5,577 nucleotides of DNA from Streptococcus oralis (GTDB taxonomy: Bacteria; Bacillota; Bacilli; Lactobacillales; Streptococcaceae), in contig CALHBZ010000110.1 of NCBI GenBank assembly GCA_937930605.1, forward strand, positions 1 through 5,577, written 5' to 3'. The translations under genes and the position numbers were made by a program. Under the pieces are notes generated by a model. It ran no database searches, had not been told where the DNA came from, and saw only the letters and a list, made by a program, of their open reading frames with translations. Positions 1 through 5,131 of the stretch are shown piece by piece. Every line of letters starts with the position of its first letter. Position 1 is the stretch's first letter.

Positions 1-2
1 AT

Positions 3-38
3 GAGGAAATCAGAGATTTTTTTAATCAACTAGGATAA
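3..38 (+). CDS. Probable C-terminal tail of an upstream gene (partial)
   Basis: The frame starting at base 3 reads EEIRDFFNQLG and then TAA at 36-38. The mixture of charged and amphipathic residues looks like a genuine protein C-terminus, and a strong plus-strand terminator follows at 203-250, as expected if a gene ends here. The piece is too short to identify a family. An alternative frame from the ATG at base 1 gives only ten codons and looks less protein-like. This is inference from a very short stretch. Confidence 0.35.
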   Translation, partial: EEIRDFFNQLG

Positions 39-328
39 CAACTATTTTTACTACTCTACCTTTTATTATGTAGCATTCTAAAAACATTGATGTACCAACG
101 TTTCTAACAGCTAAAATAGAAATTATTTAATCTTTTTATAGAAGTTAAGTAAGCATTCAATACGAATCAATACATAAGAAACGCTGATTTCAAGCGTTAG
201 TTAGATAGAAGAAAAGTCCTTTTTGAGGGCATTTTCTTCTATCTTTTTCTTTGTAATCAAGAATATAAAATTCTTTAAAATCTTCGGGTTATAAAGAGAT
301 AGTTTCCAGCTCTTTTGAGTTGTCTTCG
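39..328. other. Intergenic region, AT-rich, with two hairpins
   Basis: No reading frame with a credible ribosome site is visible here. Bases 39-179 are AT-rich and show only a short direct repeat, CAATAC, at 158-163 and 169-174. A small hairpin, AACGCT (180-185) with AGCGTT (193-198), stands just before the strong terminator at 203-250. Bases 251-328 show nothing recognisable apart from leading into the promoter at 329-356. Confidence 0.6.
203..250 (+). terminator. Rho-independent terminator of the upstream gene
   Basis: AGATAGAAGAAAA (203-215) pairs perfectly over 13 bp with TTTTCTTCTATCT (232-244). The apex can add CCT/AGG pairs, and the stem is followed by TTTTCT. The T-run lies on the plus strand only, so it should stop transcripts coming from the left edge. 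This insulates the glyoxalase-family gene, which has its own promoter downstream. Confidence 0.85.
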
Positions 329-356
329 TTGACATTTTATCTCAATAGTGTATAAT
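329..356 (+). promoter_or_regulatory. Consensus sigma-A promoter of the VOC-family gene
   Basis: TTGACA (329-334) and TATAAT (351-356) both match the consensus exactly, with a 16-bp spacer. The start point should fall near 363, giving a leader of about 34 bases. A small dyad, TGTAA (360-364) and TTACA (374-378), sits at the predicted start and could be an operator, but it is short and AT-rich. The ribosome site AAAGGAG follows at about 382-388. Confidence 0.85.
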
Positions 357-396
357 CGATGTAATATGTAAAGTTACAACAAAAAGGAGACACCCT

Positions 397-1251
397 ATGA
401 CTTATGCTTACCAAAGCCACATTTACCTAGCAGAGGCGGTTTTAAATGTCAAGGATTTGACGAGTCAAACGGCTTTTTATCACCAGATTATTGGCTTGGA
501 GATTTTATCTCAAACAGAGACAGAAGCGATTTTGGGACTTGGTAAAAAGGCCTTGGTCCACTTGATTCAAACAGAAAAGTCTGGCGAAGTAAGGGAGCAT
601 TATGGGCTCTACCATCTGGCGATTTTGTTACCGACACGAAAAGCCTTGGCAGATGTCTTGAAACACCTAAGTGACTTGCGCATTCCTCTGGTCGGAGGTG
701 CGGATCATGGATACAGTGAAGCCCTTTATCTGGAGGATTTGGAAGGAAATGGCATTGAACTCTACCGTGATAAGCCAGTTTCTTCATGGGATATTCGCGA
801 AGATGGCCGTATTATCGGTGTGACCGAAGCCCTTGCGGCACAGGATATCTATGAGTTAGGGGAAAAGGTAGACCCCTTTATCCTAGCTGAGGGGACGAGA
901 ATGGGGCATATCCATCTATCGGTTAAGGATAGCCATGCGGCGAGTCAGTTTTATCAAAAAGTGTTAGGGCTAGAGGATAAATTTAGTATTCCAAGTGCTA
1001 GTTGGATAGCGGCTGGTCAGTACCATCACCATCTGGCTGTCAACGAATGGGCTGGAAAAGGTCTAGCTCCGCGCAAATCAGGCCTGCCTGGCTTGGCCTA
1101 CTACGTCCTTGAGGTCGAAAGCAAGGAAGAACTCTTAGCCATCGTTAAGCAAGCACAAGAGGTAGAAGCTCCGATCAAGTGGTTACATTCGAGTGAAGTG
1201 GATCTTATAGACCCAGACGGCATTGTGACCCGCATTCGCTTGGAACGATGA
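397..1251 (+). CDS. VOC-superfamily glyoxalase/dioxygenase-like protein (CatE type)
   Basis: Predicted cytosolic metal-dependent enzyme of 284 residues in the vicinal-oxygen-chelate superfamily. It has two modules, roughly residues 5-125 and 168-283. Module 1 has GLYHLAILLP (H73) and GNGIELYRD (E121). Module 2 has MGHIHLSVKD (H171, H173) and QYHHHLAVNEWAG (H210-H212). The spacing, the tandem modules and the YHHHL-x-x-N-x-WAG segment resemble Bacillus CatE (about 285 residues, annotated catechol-2,3-dioxygenase). The end of module 2 (DPDGIVTRIRLER) lacks an obvious metal-binding glutamate, so one composite site using H73, E121 and module-2 histidines is my inference. The substrate cannot be read from sequence; streptococcal relatives are usually just called glyoxalase family. 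The ATG lies 8 bases after AAAGGAG and 34 bases after a consensus promoter, and the gene appears to be transcribed alone. Intact. Confidence 0.9.
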   Translation: MTYAYQSHIYLAEAVLNVKDLTSQTAFYHQIIGLEILSQTETEAILGLGKKALVHLIQTEKSGEVREHYGLYHLAILLPTRKALADVLKHLSDLRIPLVGGADHGYSEALYLEDLEGNGIELYRDKPVSSWDIREDGRIIGVTEALAAQDIYELGEKVDPFILAEGTRMGHIHLSVKDSHAASQFYQKVLGLEDKFSIPSASWIAAGQYHHHLAVNEWAGKGLAPRKSGLPGLAYYVLEVESKEELLAIVKQAQEVEAPIKWLHSSEVDLIDPDGIVTRIRLER

Positions 1252-1279
1252 GACGAGGAAAACACATCATAGACATAAA

Positions 1280-1333
1280 AAAAGCGAACAGGCTCGCATT
1301 CTGTTTTTAGAATGCGGACTTGTTCGCTTTTGT
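1280..1333. terminator. Long hairpin terminator, probably bidirectional
   Basis: AAAGCGAACA (1281-1290) pairs perfectly with TGTTCGCTTT (1321-1330). The stem continues inward to CGCATTCT/AGAATGCG around a GTTTTT loop (1303-1308), giving about 22 bp with one mismatch and two G-T wobbles. On the plus strand the stem ends in TTTTG, so the tail is short. On the minus strand it is followed by seven T residues, so the hairpin may stop transcripts from either side. It lies 29 bases after the stop codon of the VOC gene. Confidence 0.8.
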
Positions 1334-1406
1334 ATGAAATGACGAAGCTTTTCTTGACTCTAGCCAAGGTATCTATCAGGGATATTTTCCCTTTTCTGGG
1401 GGTTCA

Positions 1407-1415
1407 TGCTATAAT
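1407..1415 (+). promoter_or_regulatory. Extended -10 promoter before the membrane-gene pair
   Basis: TGCTATAAT is a perfect extended -10 element. The bases about 17 bp upstream of the hexamer (near 1387-1392) do not resemble TTGACA, which is tolerated in extended -10 promoters. Transcription would start near 1422, leaving a leader of about 130 bases before the first membrane gene at 1555. This is long for a streptococcal gene of this size and leaves room for leader regulation. Confidence 0.65.
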
Positions 1416-1429
1416 ACTAATAAACTTTT

Positions 1430-1505
1430 CTTTCTCTAGGAAGGAAAATGCCGAAAAATCGGCTAGACTGCTCGCAATCGTCGTCACGATGCTTTTAAGA
1501 GAAAG
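1430..1505 (+). promoter_or_regulatory. Candidate structured 5' leader (three-way junction) with micro-ORF
   Basis: An outer 8-bp stem, CTTTCTCT (1430-1437) with AGAGAAAG (1498-1505), encloses two hairpins. The first is GCCGA-AAAA-TCGGC (1450-1463). The second is ATCGT-CGTC-ACGAT (1477-1490), extendable by GC pairs around one bulge and followed by TTTT. A 16-codon ORF (1448-1498, MPKNRLDCSQSSSRCF) begins 3 bases after AGGAAGG, and its stop falls at the outer stem. The pairing is seen directly; that it folds or regulates is inference. I do not recognise a known riboswitch class. The second hairpin with its T-run might act as a weak attenuator. Confidence 0.4.
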
Positions 1506-1554
1506 TAGAACTCTGTTTGAGTATCCGTATTGAGTTTAGGAGACGGGAAATAAG

Positions 1555-2126
1555 ATGGATACAAGTGTAAAAAAATTAATCAGTATGGACCCTCTGGAGG
1601 ATTATTTTATCTATTATGATCTGAAGAATCAAGTATTCTACGGTATAAAACAAGGCATGAATTATTCAGCCATTGCAGCTCCTATTGCAATCTATTCCTT
1701 GCAATGGCTGTCGAATTGCTCAACCAAACCTTTGGAAATGTCTCATCCCCTTTCAATTTGATCTTTTTTATCTTGATGTCTCTGTTTTTGATTTTTGGGA
1801 CCATTCTACTTGCCAAATCTACCCGACGTAAAATGAAGACAGATAGATTTAGAAAAGTCAGGCTGACAAAAGCCAATATCAAAACACTTAGGAGAAAATC
1901 TAGGGCGTTGACAGTAGTTGGCTACATTTTTGTTTTAATAACGATTTTTTCAGCCTATCGTTATCTGGCTGTTTCTGATTTTCAATTTTTAATTATGTAC
2001 ATGTTAGGGATTGGTATTCTTACATATATGGTCTATGATTTACGGATGAAAACACGCAAACGACTGTTCAAGGAGCTGATGGAGACATTACAGGACAATA
2101 GCCAAGGAAAAGAGGGAGAAATGTAA
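1555..2126 (+). pseudogene. Four-helix membrane protein, frameshifted, family not recognised
   Basis: Two overlapping frames make one protein. Frame A (1555-1761) opens with MDTSVKKLISMDPLEDYF and has AGGAG at 1538-1542. Frame B (1704-2126) has no ribosome site at its first ATG. Adding one base near 1695-1703 joins them as ...AAPIAIYSL-x-MAVELLNQTF..., giving about 190 residues. The restored protein has a soluble N-terminus of about 37 residues and predicted helices at about 38-56, 66-87, 118-140 and 143-161. A strongly basic loop (about 88-116, rich in K and R) and a basic tail place both ends in the cytoplasm. Unrepaired, translation stops after one helix and a wrong-frame tail. It lies one base upstream of a second membrane gene, so the two probably formed an operon. 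I cannot assign a function. A sequencing indel is the main alternative to real decay. Confidence 0.7.
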
Positions 2127-2127
2127 G

Positions 2128-2357
2128 ATGAGAAAAATCATTTATATAGGCCAAGGAAGCCAGCAATCCGTCTACTATAATACAAGGACGAGAGAGGCTT
2201 TAATGACAGAATCTAGCAACTTGCCAGACACTGATGGTGCTATCAGTTAAAAGAAATCCAAGTGGCCTTGGATTCTCCTCTTTGCTTTCTTGCTAGTTGC
2301 TATCATCAGTATTTGGATTCGTTCCTTGATAGCGCCTTTTAAATTGAGTGAGTGGAT
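2128..2357 (+). pseudogene. Second small membrane protein, nonsense-mutated and 3'-truncated
   Basis: It starts with ATG one base after the previous stop codon, with GGGAG at about 2112-2116. The protein begins MRKIIYIGQGSQQSVYYNTR, reaches residue 40, and hits TAA at 2248-2250. The same frame continues directly into KKSKWPWILLFAFLLVAIIS, a clear membrane helix, so the TAA is an internal nonsense mutation rather than the natural end. The frame stays open to TAG at 2458-2460. From about 2358 onward, however, it is simply the antisense of a (p)ppGpp synthetase gene, so its own 3' end has been lost. Like its upstream partner it has a tyrosine-rich soluble N-terminus before the first helix (FIYYDLKNQVFYG versus QSVYYNTRTREAL), which hints at a paralogous pair. 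That similarity is faint. The junction coordinate is approximate. Confidence 0.65.
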
Positions 2358-2895
2358 GATTCGCTCAGGATTTTGGATGTTTTTCTTGTATTTCGTCTGG
2401 TGTTCAAGGCTGGCCCAAGAGTCCATAGCAATCGTGCGTAGCTGGATCTCGATAAAGTAGGTACCTTGAGCATTTCCCAGACAATCTGGGTATGGGGGTG
2501 GTCACCTCGAGAATCAGATGATAAGAACGATAACCATTAGGTTTGACCTGACGGATATAGTCTTTCTCTGTGAAAATATGGATGGTGGGTATCTGACGAA
2601 TATACTCTACGATACGGTAGATCTCATCTATAAAGCCTGTGATGATCCGAACACCGATAGCATCTCGGATTTCTTTAAGAGCGGATTGGCTCGTCTGAGG
2701 AAGGCCTTTGCGTTGGCATTTTTCACGCATACTTTTTTCTGTTTCGATACGCGCATGCAAATGCTCATATAGTTTGAGGGAGGTTTCTCTTTTGTAATTA
2801 GCTGCAGCCTCTTCCATATCTTCAATAAAAATTTGCAAGATAGTCGGTAAATAGGATTCGCAGTCACCATAGATAGAATTCATAAGTAAGTCCAT
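2358..2895 (-). pseudogene. Small alarmone ((p)ppGpp) synthetase, frameshifted and truncated
   Basis: A RelA/SpoT-type synthetase domain without hydrolase, of the short RelP/RelQ-like class that makes (p)ppGpp from ATP and GDP/GTP. In order it shows SALKEIRDAIGVRIITGF, KDYIRQVKPNGYRSYHLIL and, after a frameshift, FIEIQLRTIAMDSWASLEH. The frame breaks at a G5 run (plus strand 2494-2498); removing one base restores VTTPYPDCLGNAQGTYF. The unrepaired frame stops at 2404 and lacks EIQLRT, whose glutamate (codon 2450-2448) corresponds to the catalytic Glu of Rel synthetases. Homology then runs through KYKKNIQNPERI and fades near 2358, where the sequence becomes the membrane gene of the opposite strand. 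The usual C-terminal helices (LKRCADE-like) are missing. Start at 2895, or at the second ATG at 2883; neither has a strong ribosome site. Almost certainly non-functional. Confidence 0.85.
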
Positions 2896-2913
2896 TCTGA
2901 ACAGTTTTTTACT

Positions 2914-2942
2914 ATTATATCATGAAAACACGGATAAGATAA
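2914..2942 (-). promoter_or_regulatory. Promoter of the alarmone synthetase relic
   Basis: On the minus strand, TATAAT (2919-2914) is preceded by TG with one base between, an extended -10. A weak -35, TTATCT (2942-2937), lies 17 bp upstream. Transcription would start near 2907, only a dozen bases before the ATG at 2895. This may favour the second ATG at 2883, which would have a more normal leader. The promoter looks intact although the gene is not. Confidence 0.6.
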
Positions 2943-2992
2943 GTTCCTACAAAGACAGATAGGATGAGAATTTTGACAAAGAATCTTATTCG
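2931..2992. repeat. Inverted repeat in the divergent promoter region, possible operators
   Basis: CGGATAAGAT (2931-2940) is the inverted copy of ATCTTATTCG (2983-2992), with 9 of 10 bases matching. The left copy overlaps the minus-strand -35 region; the right copy lies between the -35 and -10 of the cstR promoter. Within the right copy, GAATCTTATTC (2981-2991) is itself a short dyad. The placement suits a repressor controlling both directions, for example the adjacent CsoR-family protein. AT-rich repeats of this length can arise by chance, and the sites lack the GC-rich core usual for CsoR-family operators. Confidence 0.35.
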
Positions 2993-3001
2993 AGATATAA
3001 T
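2973..3001 (+). promoter_or_regulatory. Perfect sigma-A promoter of the cstR-prdX pair
   Basis: TTGACA (2973-2978) and TATAAT (2996-3001) with a 17-bp spacer are an ideal promoter. The predicted start is near 3008. This makes the in-frame GTG at 3011 an unlikely start codon and supports ATG 3029. A strength this high fits a gene that needs active repression. Confidence 0.88.
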
Positions 3002-3028
3002 GAAGAAAAAGTGACCAAGGATAAATCA

Positions 3029-3286
3029 ATGACAAACTCAAAGTATATAACACGCCTGAAACGTTCAGAGGGCCAGTTGCGTGGGATTCAAAAGATGATC
3101 GATGAAGATCGTGACTGCGCAGATATCATTACCCAGTTGACCGCAGTGCGCTCCAGTGTTGAGCGCGTGATTGAAATGATGATTATCGAAAATCTCACCG
3201 CCTGCATCAACCAGCCACTAGATGACCCCGAGGCTCAAAAGGAACGCTTGGAAAAGGCTGTTCAGTACCTAATCAAACGAAAATAA
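3029..3286 (+). CDS. cstR: CsoR-family transcriptional repressor, CstR-like persulfide sensor
   Basis: An 85-residue all-helical DNA-binding repressor of the CsoR/RcnR/FrmR family. The N-terminal YITRLKRSEGQLRGIQKMI is the family's DNA-binding helix region. The sensing residues are C30 (in DRDCADII) and C59 (in ENLTAC). The position four residues before C59, where copper-sensing CsoR has histidine, is N55. Two cysteines without the histidine is the pattern of CstR, whose cysteines form di- to tetrasulfide links with reactive sulfur species and release DNA; S. aureus CstR has a very similar ENLIEC segment. Copper sensing is therefore unlikely. ATG 3029 was chosen because AAGGA ends 7 bases upstream and the promoter start point falls near 3008. 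It is followed 42 bases later by a prdX-like gene, probably on the same transcript. No sulfurtransferase or persulfide dioxygenase gene, the usual CstR targets, lies in the window. Function assigned by motif only. Confidence 0.87.
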   Translation: MTNSKYITRLKRSEGQLRGIQKMIDEDRDCADIITQLTAVRSSVERVIEMMIIENLTACINQPLDDPEAQKERLEKAVQYLIKRK

Positions 3287-3302
3287 CCCTCTTTTTGGGG
3301 CT

Positions 3303-3321
3303 ATCAAGTTGATAAAGGAGG
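3303..3321 (+). promoter_or_regulatory. Short palindrome and strong ribosome site before prdX
   Basis: ATCAAGTTGAT (3303-3313) is a perfect five-base dyad around a central G, immediately followed by AAAGGAGG (3314-3321), seven bases before the ATG. A CCCTCTTTTTGGGG mini-hairpin lies just upstream (about 3287-3300) but has no T-run, so it is unlikely to end transcription. No separate promoter is visible between cstR and prdX, which supports co-transcription. Confidence 0.45.
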
Positions 3322-3328
3322 CTAGAAG

Positions 3329-3819
3329 ATGGAAGCATACAAAAAAGTTGTAGAAATGCTAAATGGGCTAGATATTCCCTTTGATATCGTGGAGCACGAG
3401 CCAGCCTTAACCACGGAGCAGGCAGATAGTTTTATCGAGGAAATCGAAGGTATCCGTACCAAGACCATGTTTCTCACAAACAAAAAAGAAAAACAACCTA
3501 TTATCTGGTAATCATGGATGATCAAAAGCGTCTGGATATGGCCCTCTTGAAAGAACTAATAGGAACTAGCAGGATTCGGATGGCTTCGTCTGAGAGCTTG
3601 TTTGAAAAAATGAGCTTGCCCGCAGGTGTTGTTTCACCTTTTGGCTTGCTCAACAATACCGACAAGGACATTCAAGTTTATTTCGACAAAGAAATCATGT
3701 CGGAAAAACGGATGAATTTCCACCCCAATACCAACGAGAAAAACCTCTTTTGGTCTACGATAGATTTGCTTCGTTTTCTAGAAGTGATTGGCTACGAGTT
3801 CCATATTATTGAGTTATAG
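3329..3819 (+). pseudogene. prdX: PrdX/YbaK-family prolyl-tRNA editing protein, frameshifted
   Basis: A free-standing tRNA-editing domain related to YbaK, ProX and the editing insertion of ProRS. Such proteins hydrolyse mischarged tRNA(Pro), typically Ala-tRNA(Pro) for the PrdX/ProXp-ala branch. The first part (3329-3511) encodes MEAYKKVVEMLNGLDIPFDI through GIRTKTMFLTNKK, with K45 at the position of the family's conserved lysine. The second part, from about 3490 and continuous past the internal ATG at 3514, encodes TTYYLVIMDDQKRLD, the conserved GVVSPFGLLN loop, and ends FHIIEL. One missing A in the A-rich tract at 3482-3493 separates the frames; restoring it gives 163 residues, normal for the family. 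As written, the product stops at 60 residues (TAA 3509-3511). Both halves look well conserved, so recent decay, slippage rescue or a sequence error are all possible. It follows cstR with its own strong ribosome site. Confidence 0.85.
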
Positions 3820-3883
3820 GAAGCCGCAATCATCCACCTACCAACTTGTACTATTTATGCACACCATACACTACATCTTGAAC

Positions 3884-3913
3884 AAAAAAACAAACACCAA
3901 AAATGATGTTTGT
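3884..3913 (-). terminator. Rho-independent terminator of galM
   Basis: Read on the minus strand, ACAAACA (3913-3907) pairs with TGTTTGT (3896-3890) around a 10-base loop and runs into seven T residues (3890-3884). It lies 35 bases beyond the galM stop codon. It would halt galM transcripts before they enter prdX in antisense. Confidence 0.75.
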
Positions 3914-3923
3914 CTACTTTCTG

Positions 3924-3949
3924 AGAGCTGGATTCCAGCTCTTCTTTTT
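3924..3949 (+). terminator. Rho-independent terminator of cstR-prdX
   Basis: AGAGCTGG (3924-3931) pairs perfectly with CCAGCTCT (3935-3942) over a three-base loop, followed by TCTTTTTATTT on the plus strand. The T-run overlaps the galM stop codon (3948-3950). Together with the minus-strand terminator at 3884-3913 it makes a compact double stop between convergent genes. Confidence 0.88.
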
Positions 3950-4985
3950 ATTTAACAACAAGCTCGTAACGAGTCTTACTAGTAAAGGTTTGCCCTGCTT
4001 TGAGAATGACTTGGTCTTTAAAGTCACTGTGAATGGCATCTGGTAAAGCTTGCGCTTCAAGGGCAATTCCATTGTGCTGAATCATTGGCTGACCAGCTAT
4101 GATGACAGTCTCATCCACAAAGTTTGCTGTGTAGACCACAAAGCAAGGAGCCTCTGTTTTGAAAAGCAGGAAACGACCTGAGTTTTGGTCATAAAGGAAA
4201 CCAGCATTGTCATGACCTGCAGGAAGAGCAAATGGGTGATCCAAACCAGATACCAACTGGATTTGCTCATCGTCCTCTGCAAAGATGTCCTTGAGCAAGG
4301 CACCATTGTAGATGTGTTTCACCACATCGCGATCAGCATCTGGAGTCTTGGCTGGAACACCGTCCGGAGCGATTGGGTAAATGCCCTCCGTATTTAGCTG
4401 AAAGACATGGCGGTCAACTGTCTGCGTGAAATCACCAGACAAGTTGAAATAGCTGTGATTAGTTGGATTGACCAGCGTATCCTGATCGGTTGTTACCTTA
4501 TAGCTGACTTCGTAGGCACCAGTTTCTTCCAAGTGGTAGCTAATCCAAATCTTAAGATTACCAGGAAATCCTCCTGTCCCGTCTGTACGTTCTGTGTAGA
4601 GAGTTAAGCCATGGTCGCTCACCTCGACCAGTTCAAACAAGCTCGAATCCCAACCTGTTGAACCACTGTGGTTACAGTTGCTAGCATTATTAACTTCAAG
4701 GTCATAGATCTTGCCATTGAGCTCAAATGTCGCACCTGCGATACGACCTGCCACAGGACCCACACTTGCTCCATGCTTGGGACTATTGCCTACATAGCTA
4801 GCAAAATCATCAAAGCCCAAGATAACATTGGCAAAATTTCCAGCCTTGTCAGGCGTTACATAGCGCAAAATGGTCGCACCATAAGTCATAATCTCTAGCT
4901 GGTAGCCGCTGTCAGTCTCAAAGCGATAGACCAAGACATCCTTGCCCTCATGATTTCCAAATACACGCTCTGTGTATGCTTTCAT
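3948..4985 (-). CDS. galM: Aldose 1-epimerase (galactose mutarotase)
   Basis: Interconverts alpha and beta anomers of aldohexoses such as galactose, feeding the sugar into catabolism; cytosolic, 345 residues, the normal GalM length. Landmarks in order are GASVGPVAGRI (R81), NCNHSGSTGWDSS (H106), NPTNHSYFNLSGD (H177, acid), GLDHPF (D249) and HNGIALEAQALPD (E310, base). These correspond to the Arg, two His, Asp and Glu of characterised mutarotases. At the first histidine the usual H-G-G is H-S-G, a subfamily variant. I chose ATG 4985 because AAAGGAG lies 6 bases before it (4998-4992). The in-frame ATG at 5045 would add 20 residues with no resemblance to the family. The gene lies 146 bases downstream of lacD on the same strand, so it belongs with tagatose/galactose catabolism, possibly in one transcript. 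Its own promoter is not obvious. Intact. Confidence 0.95.
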   Translation of the reverse strand: MKAYTERVFGNHEGKDVLVYRFETDSGYQLEIMTYGATILRYVTPDKAGNFANVILGFDDFASYVGNSPKHGASVGPVAGRIAGATFELNGKIYDLEVNNASNCNHSGSTGWDSSLFELVEVSDHGLTLYTERTDGTGGFPGNLKIWISYHLEETGAYEVSYKVTTDQDTLVNPTNHSYFNLSGDFTQTVDRHVFQLNTEGIYPIAPDGVPAKTPDADRDVVKHIYNGALLKDIFAEDDEQIQLVSGLDHPFALPAGHDNAGFLYDQNSGRFLLFKTEAPCFVVYTANFVDETVIIAGQPMIQHNGIALEAQALPDAIHSDFKDQVILKAGQTFTSKTRYELVVK

Positions 4986-5021
4986 TCTATTCTCCTTTGA
5001 TCCATTTTTCTTAAGTAAACA

Positions 5022-5053
5022 AACCATAGAAAGTGTATTTACCATCTATGGTT
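5022..5053. repeat. Inverted repeat upstream of galM
   Basis: AACCATAGA (5022-5030) and TCTATGGTT (5045-5053) are a perfect 9-bp inverted repeat with a 14-base loop. It lies 37 bases before the galM start on the minus strand. No T-run follows on either strand, so it is not a classical terminator. It could be a leader hairpin or an operator, for instance for a sugar regulator. No promoter close to consensus was found around it. Confidence 0.5.
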
Positions 5054-5068
5054 GTAGTTTCTATTTTC

Positions 5069-5119
5069 AGAATCCTTTGTCAGAAAACCCTGAGTGTCTT
5101 CTTAACAAAAGGGGATTCT
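5069..5119. repeat. Large imperfect stem-loop after lacD
   Basis: AGAATCC-TTTGT (5069-5080) pairs with ACAAA (5105-5109) and, after a three-base bulge, GGATTCT (5113-5119): 12 bp in total around a loop of 24 bases. It starts 12 bases beyond the lacD stop codon. It lacks a following T-run on the minus strand, so if it acts, it is more likely to stabilise the lacD 3' end or partly attenuate read-through into galM than to terminate fully. Confidence 0.4.
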
Positions 5120-5131
5120 TCTATTCTTGTT

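Noticed and set aside
161..168. Competence sigma-X box (TACGAATA-like) at TACGAATC
   Set aside because: One base off the core; the next features downstream are hairpins and a terminator rather than a competence gene.
1247..1309. Twenty-codon ORF overlapping the end of the VOC gene
   Set aside because: It runs into the terminator hairpin, has no ribosome site and has no protein-like features.
1704..2126. Separate gene starting at ATG 1704
   Set aside because: No ribosome site precedes it, and its beginning completes the membrane helix opened by the frame from 1555; one protein split by a frameshift is simpler.
2518..2772. Plus-strand ORF of 84 codons
   Set aside because: It is the antisense shadow of the synthetase gene, which carries clear family motifs on the minus strand.
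3011..3028. GTG start for the CsoR-family gene
   Set aside because: It would lie about 3 bases from the predicted transcript start, while ATG 3029 has AAGGA 7 bases upstream and gives the family-typical N-terminus.
3482..3488. Programmed -1 frameshift heptamer A-AAA-AAG in prdX
   Set aside because: The heptamer is not in the required phase: the zero frame reads AAC-AAA-AAA-GAA, and no downstream stem-loop was found.
4407..4898. Plus-strand ORFs across galM
   Set aside because: Shadows of galM with no ribosome sites; the minus-strand frame has complete catalytic motifs.
4986..5045. Longer galM with start at 5045
   Set aside because: The extra 20 residues do not resemble GalM, and AAAGGAG sits just before ATG 4985.
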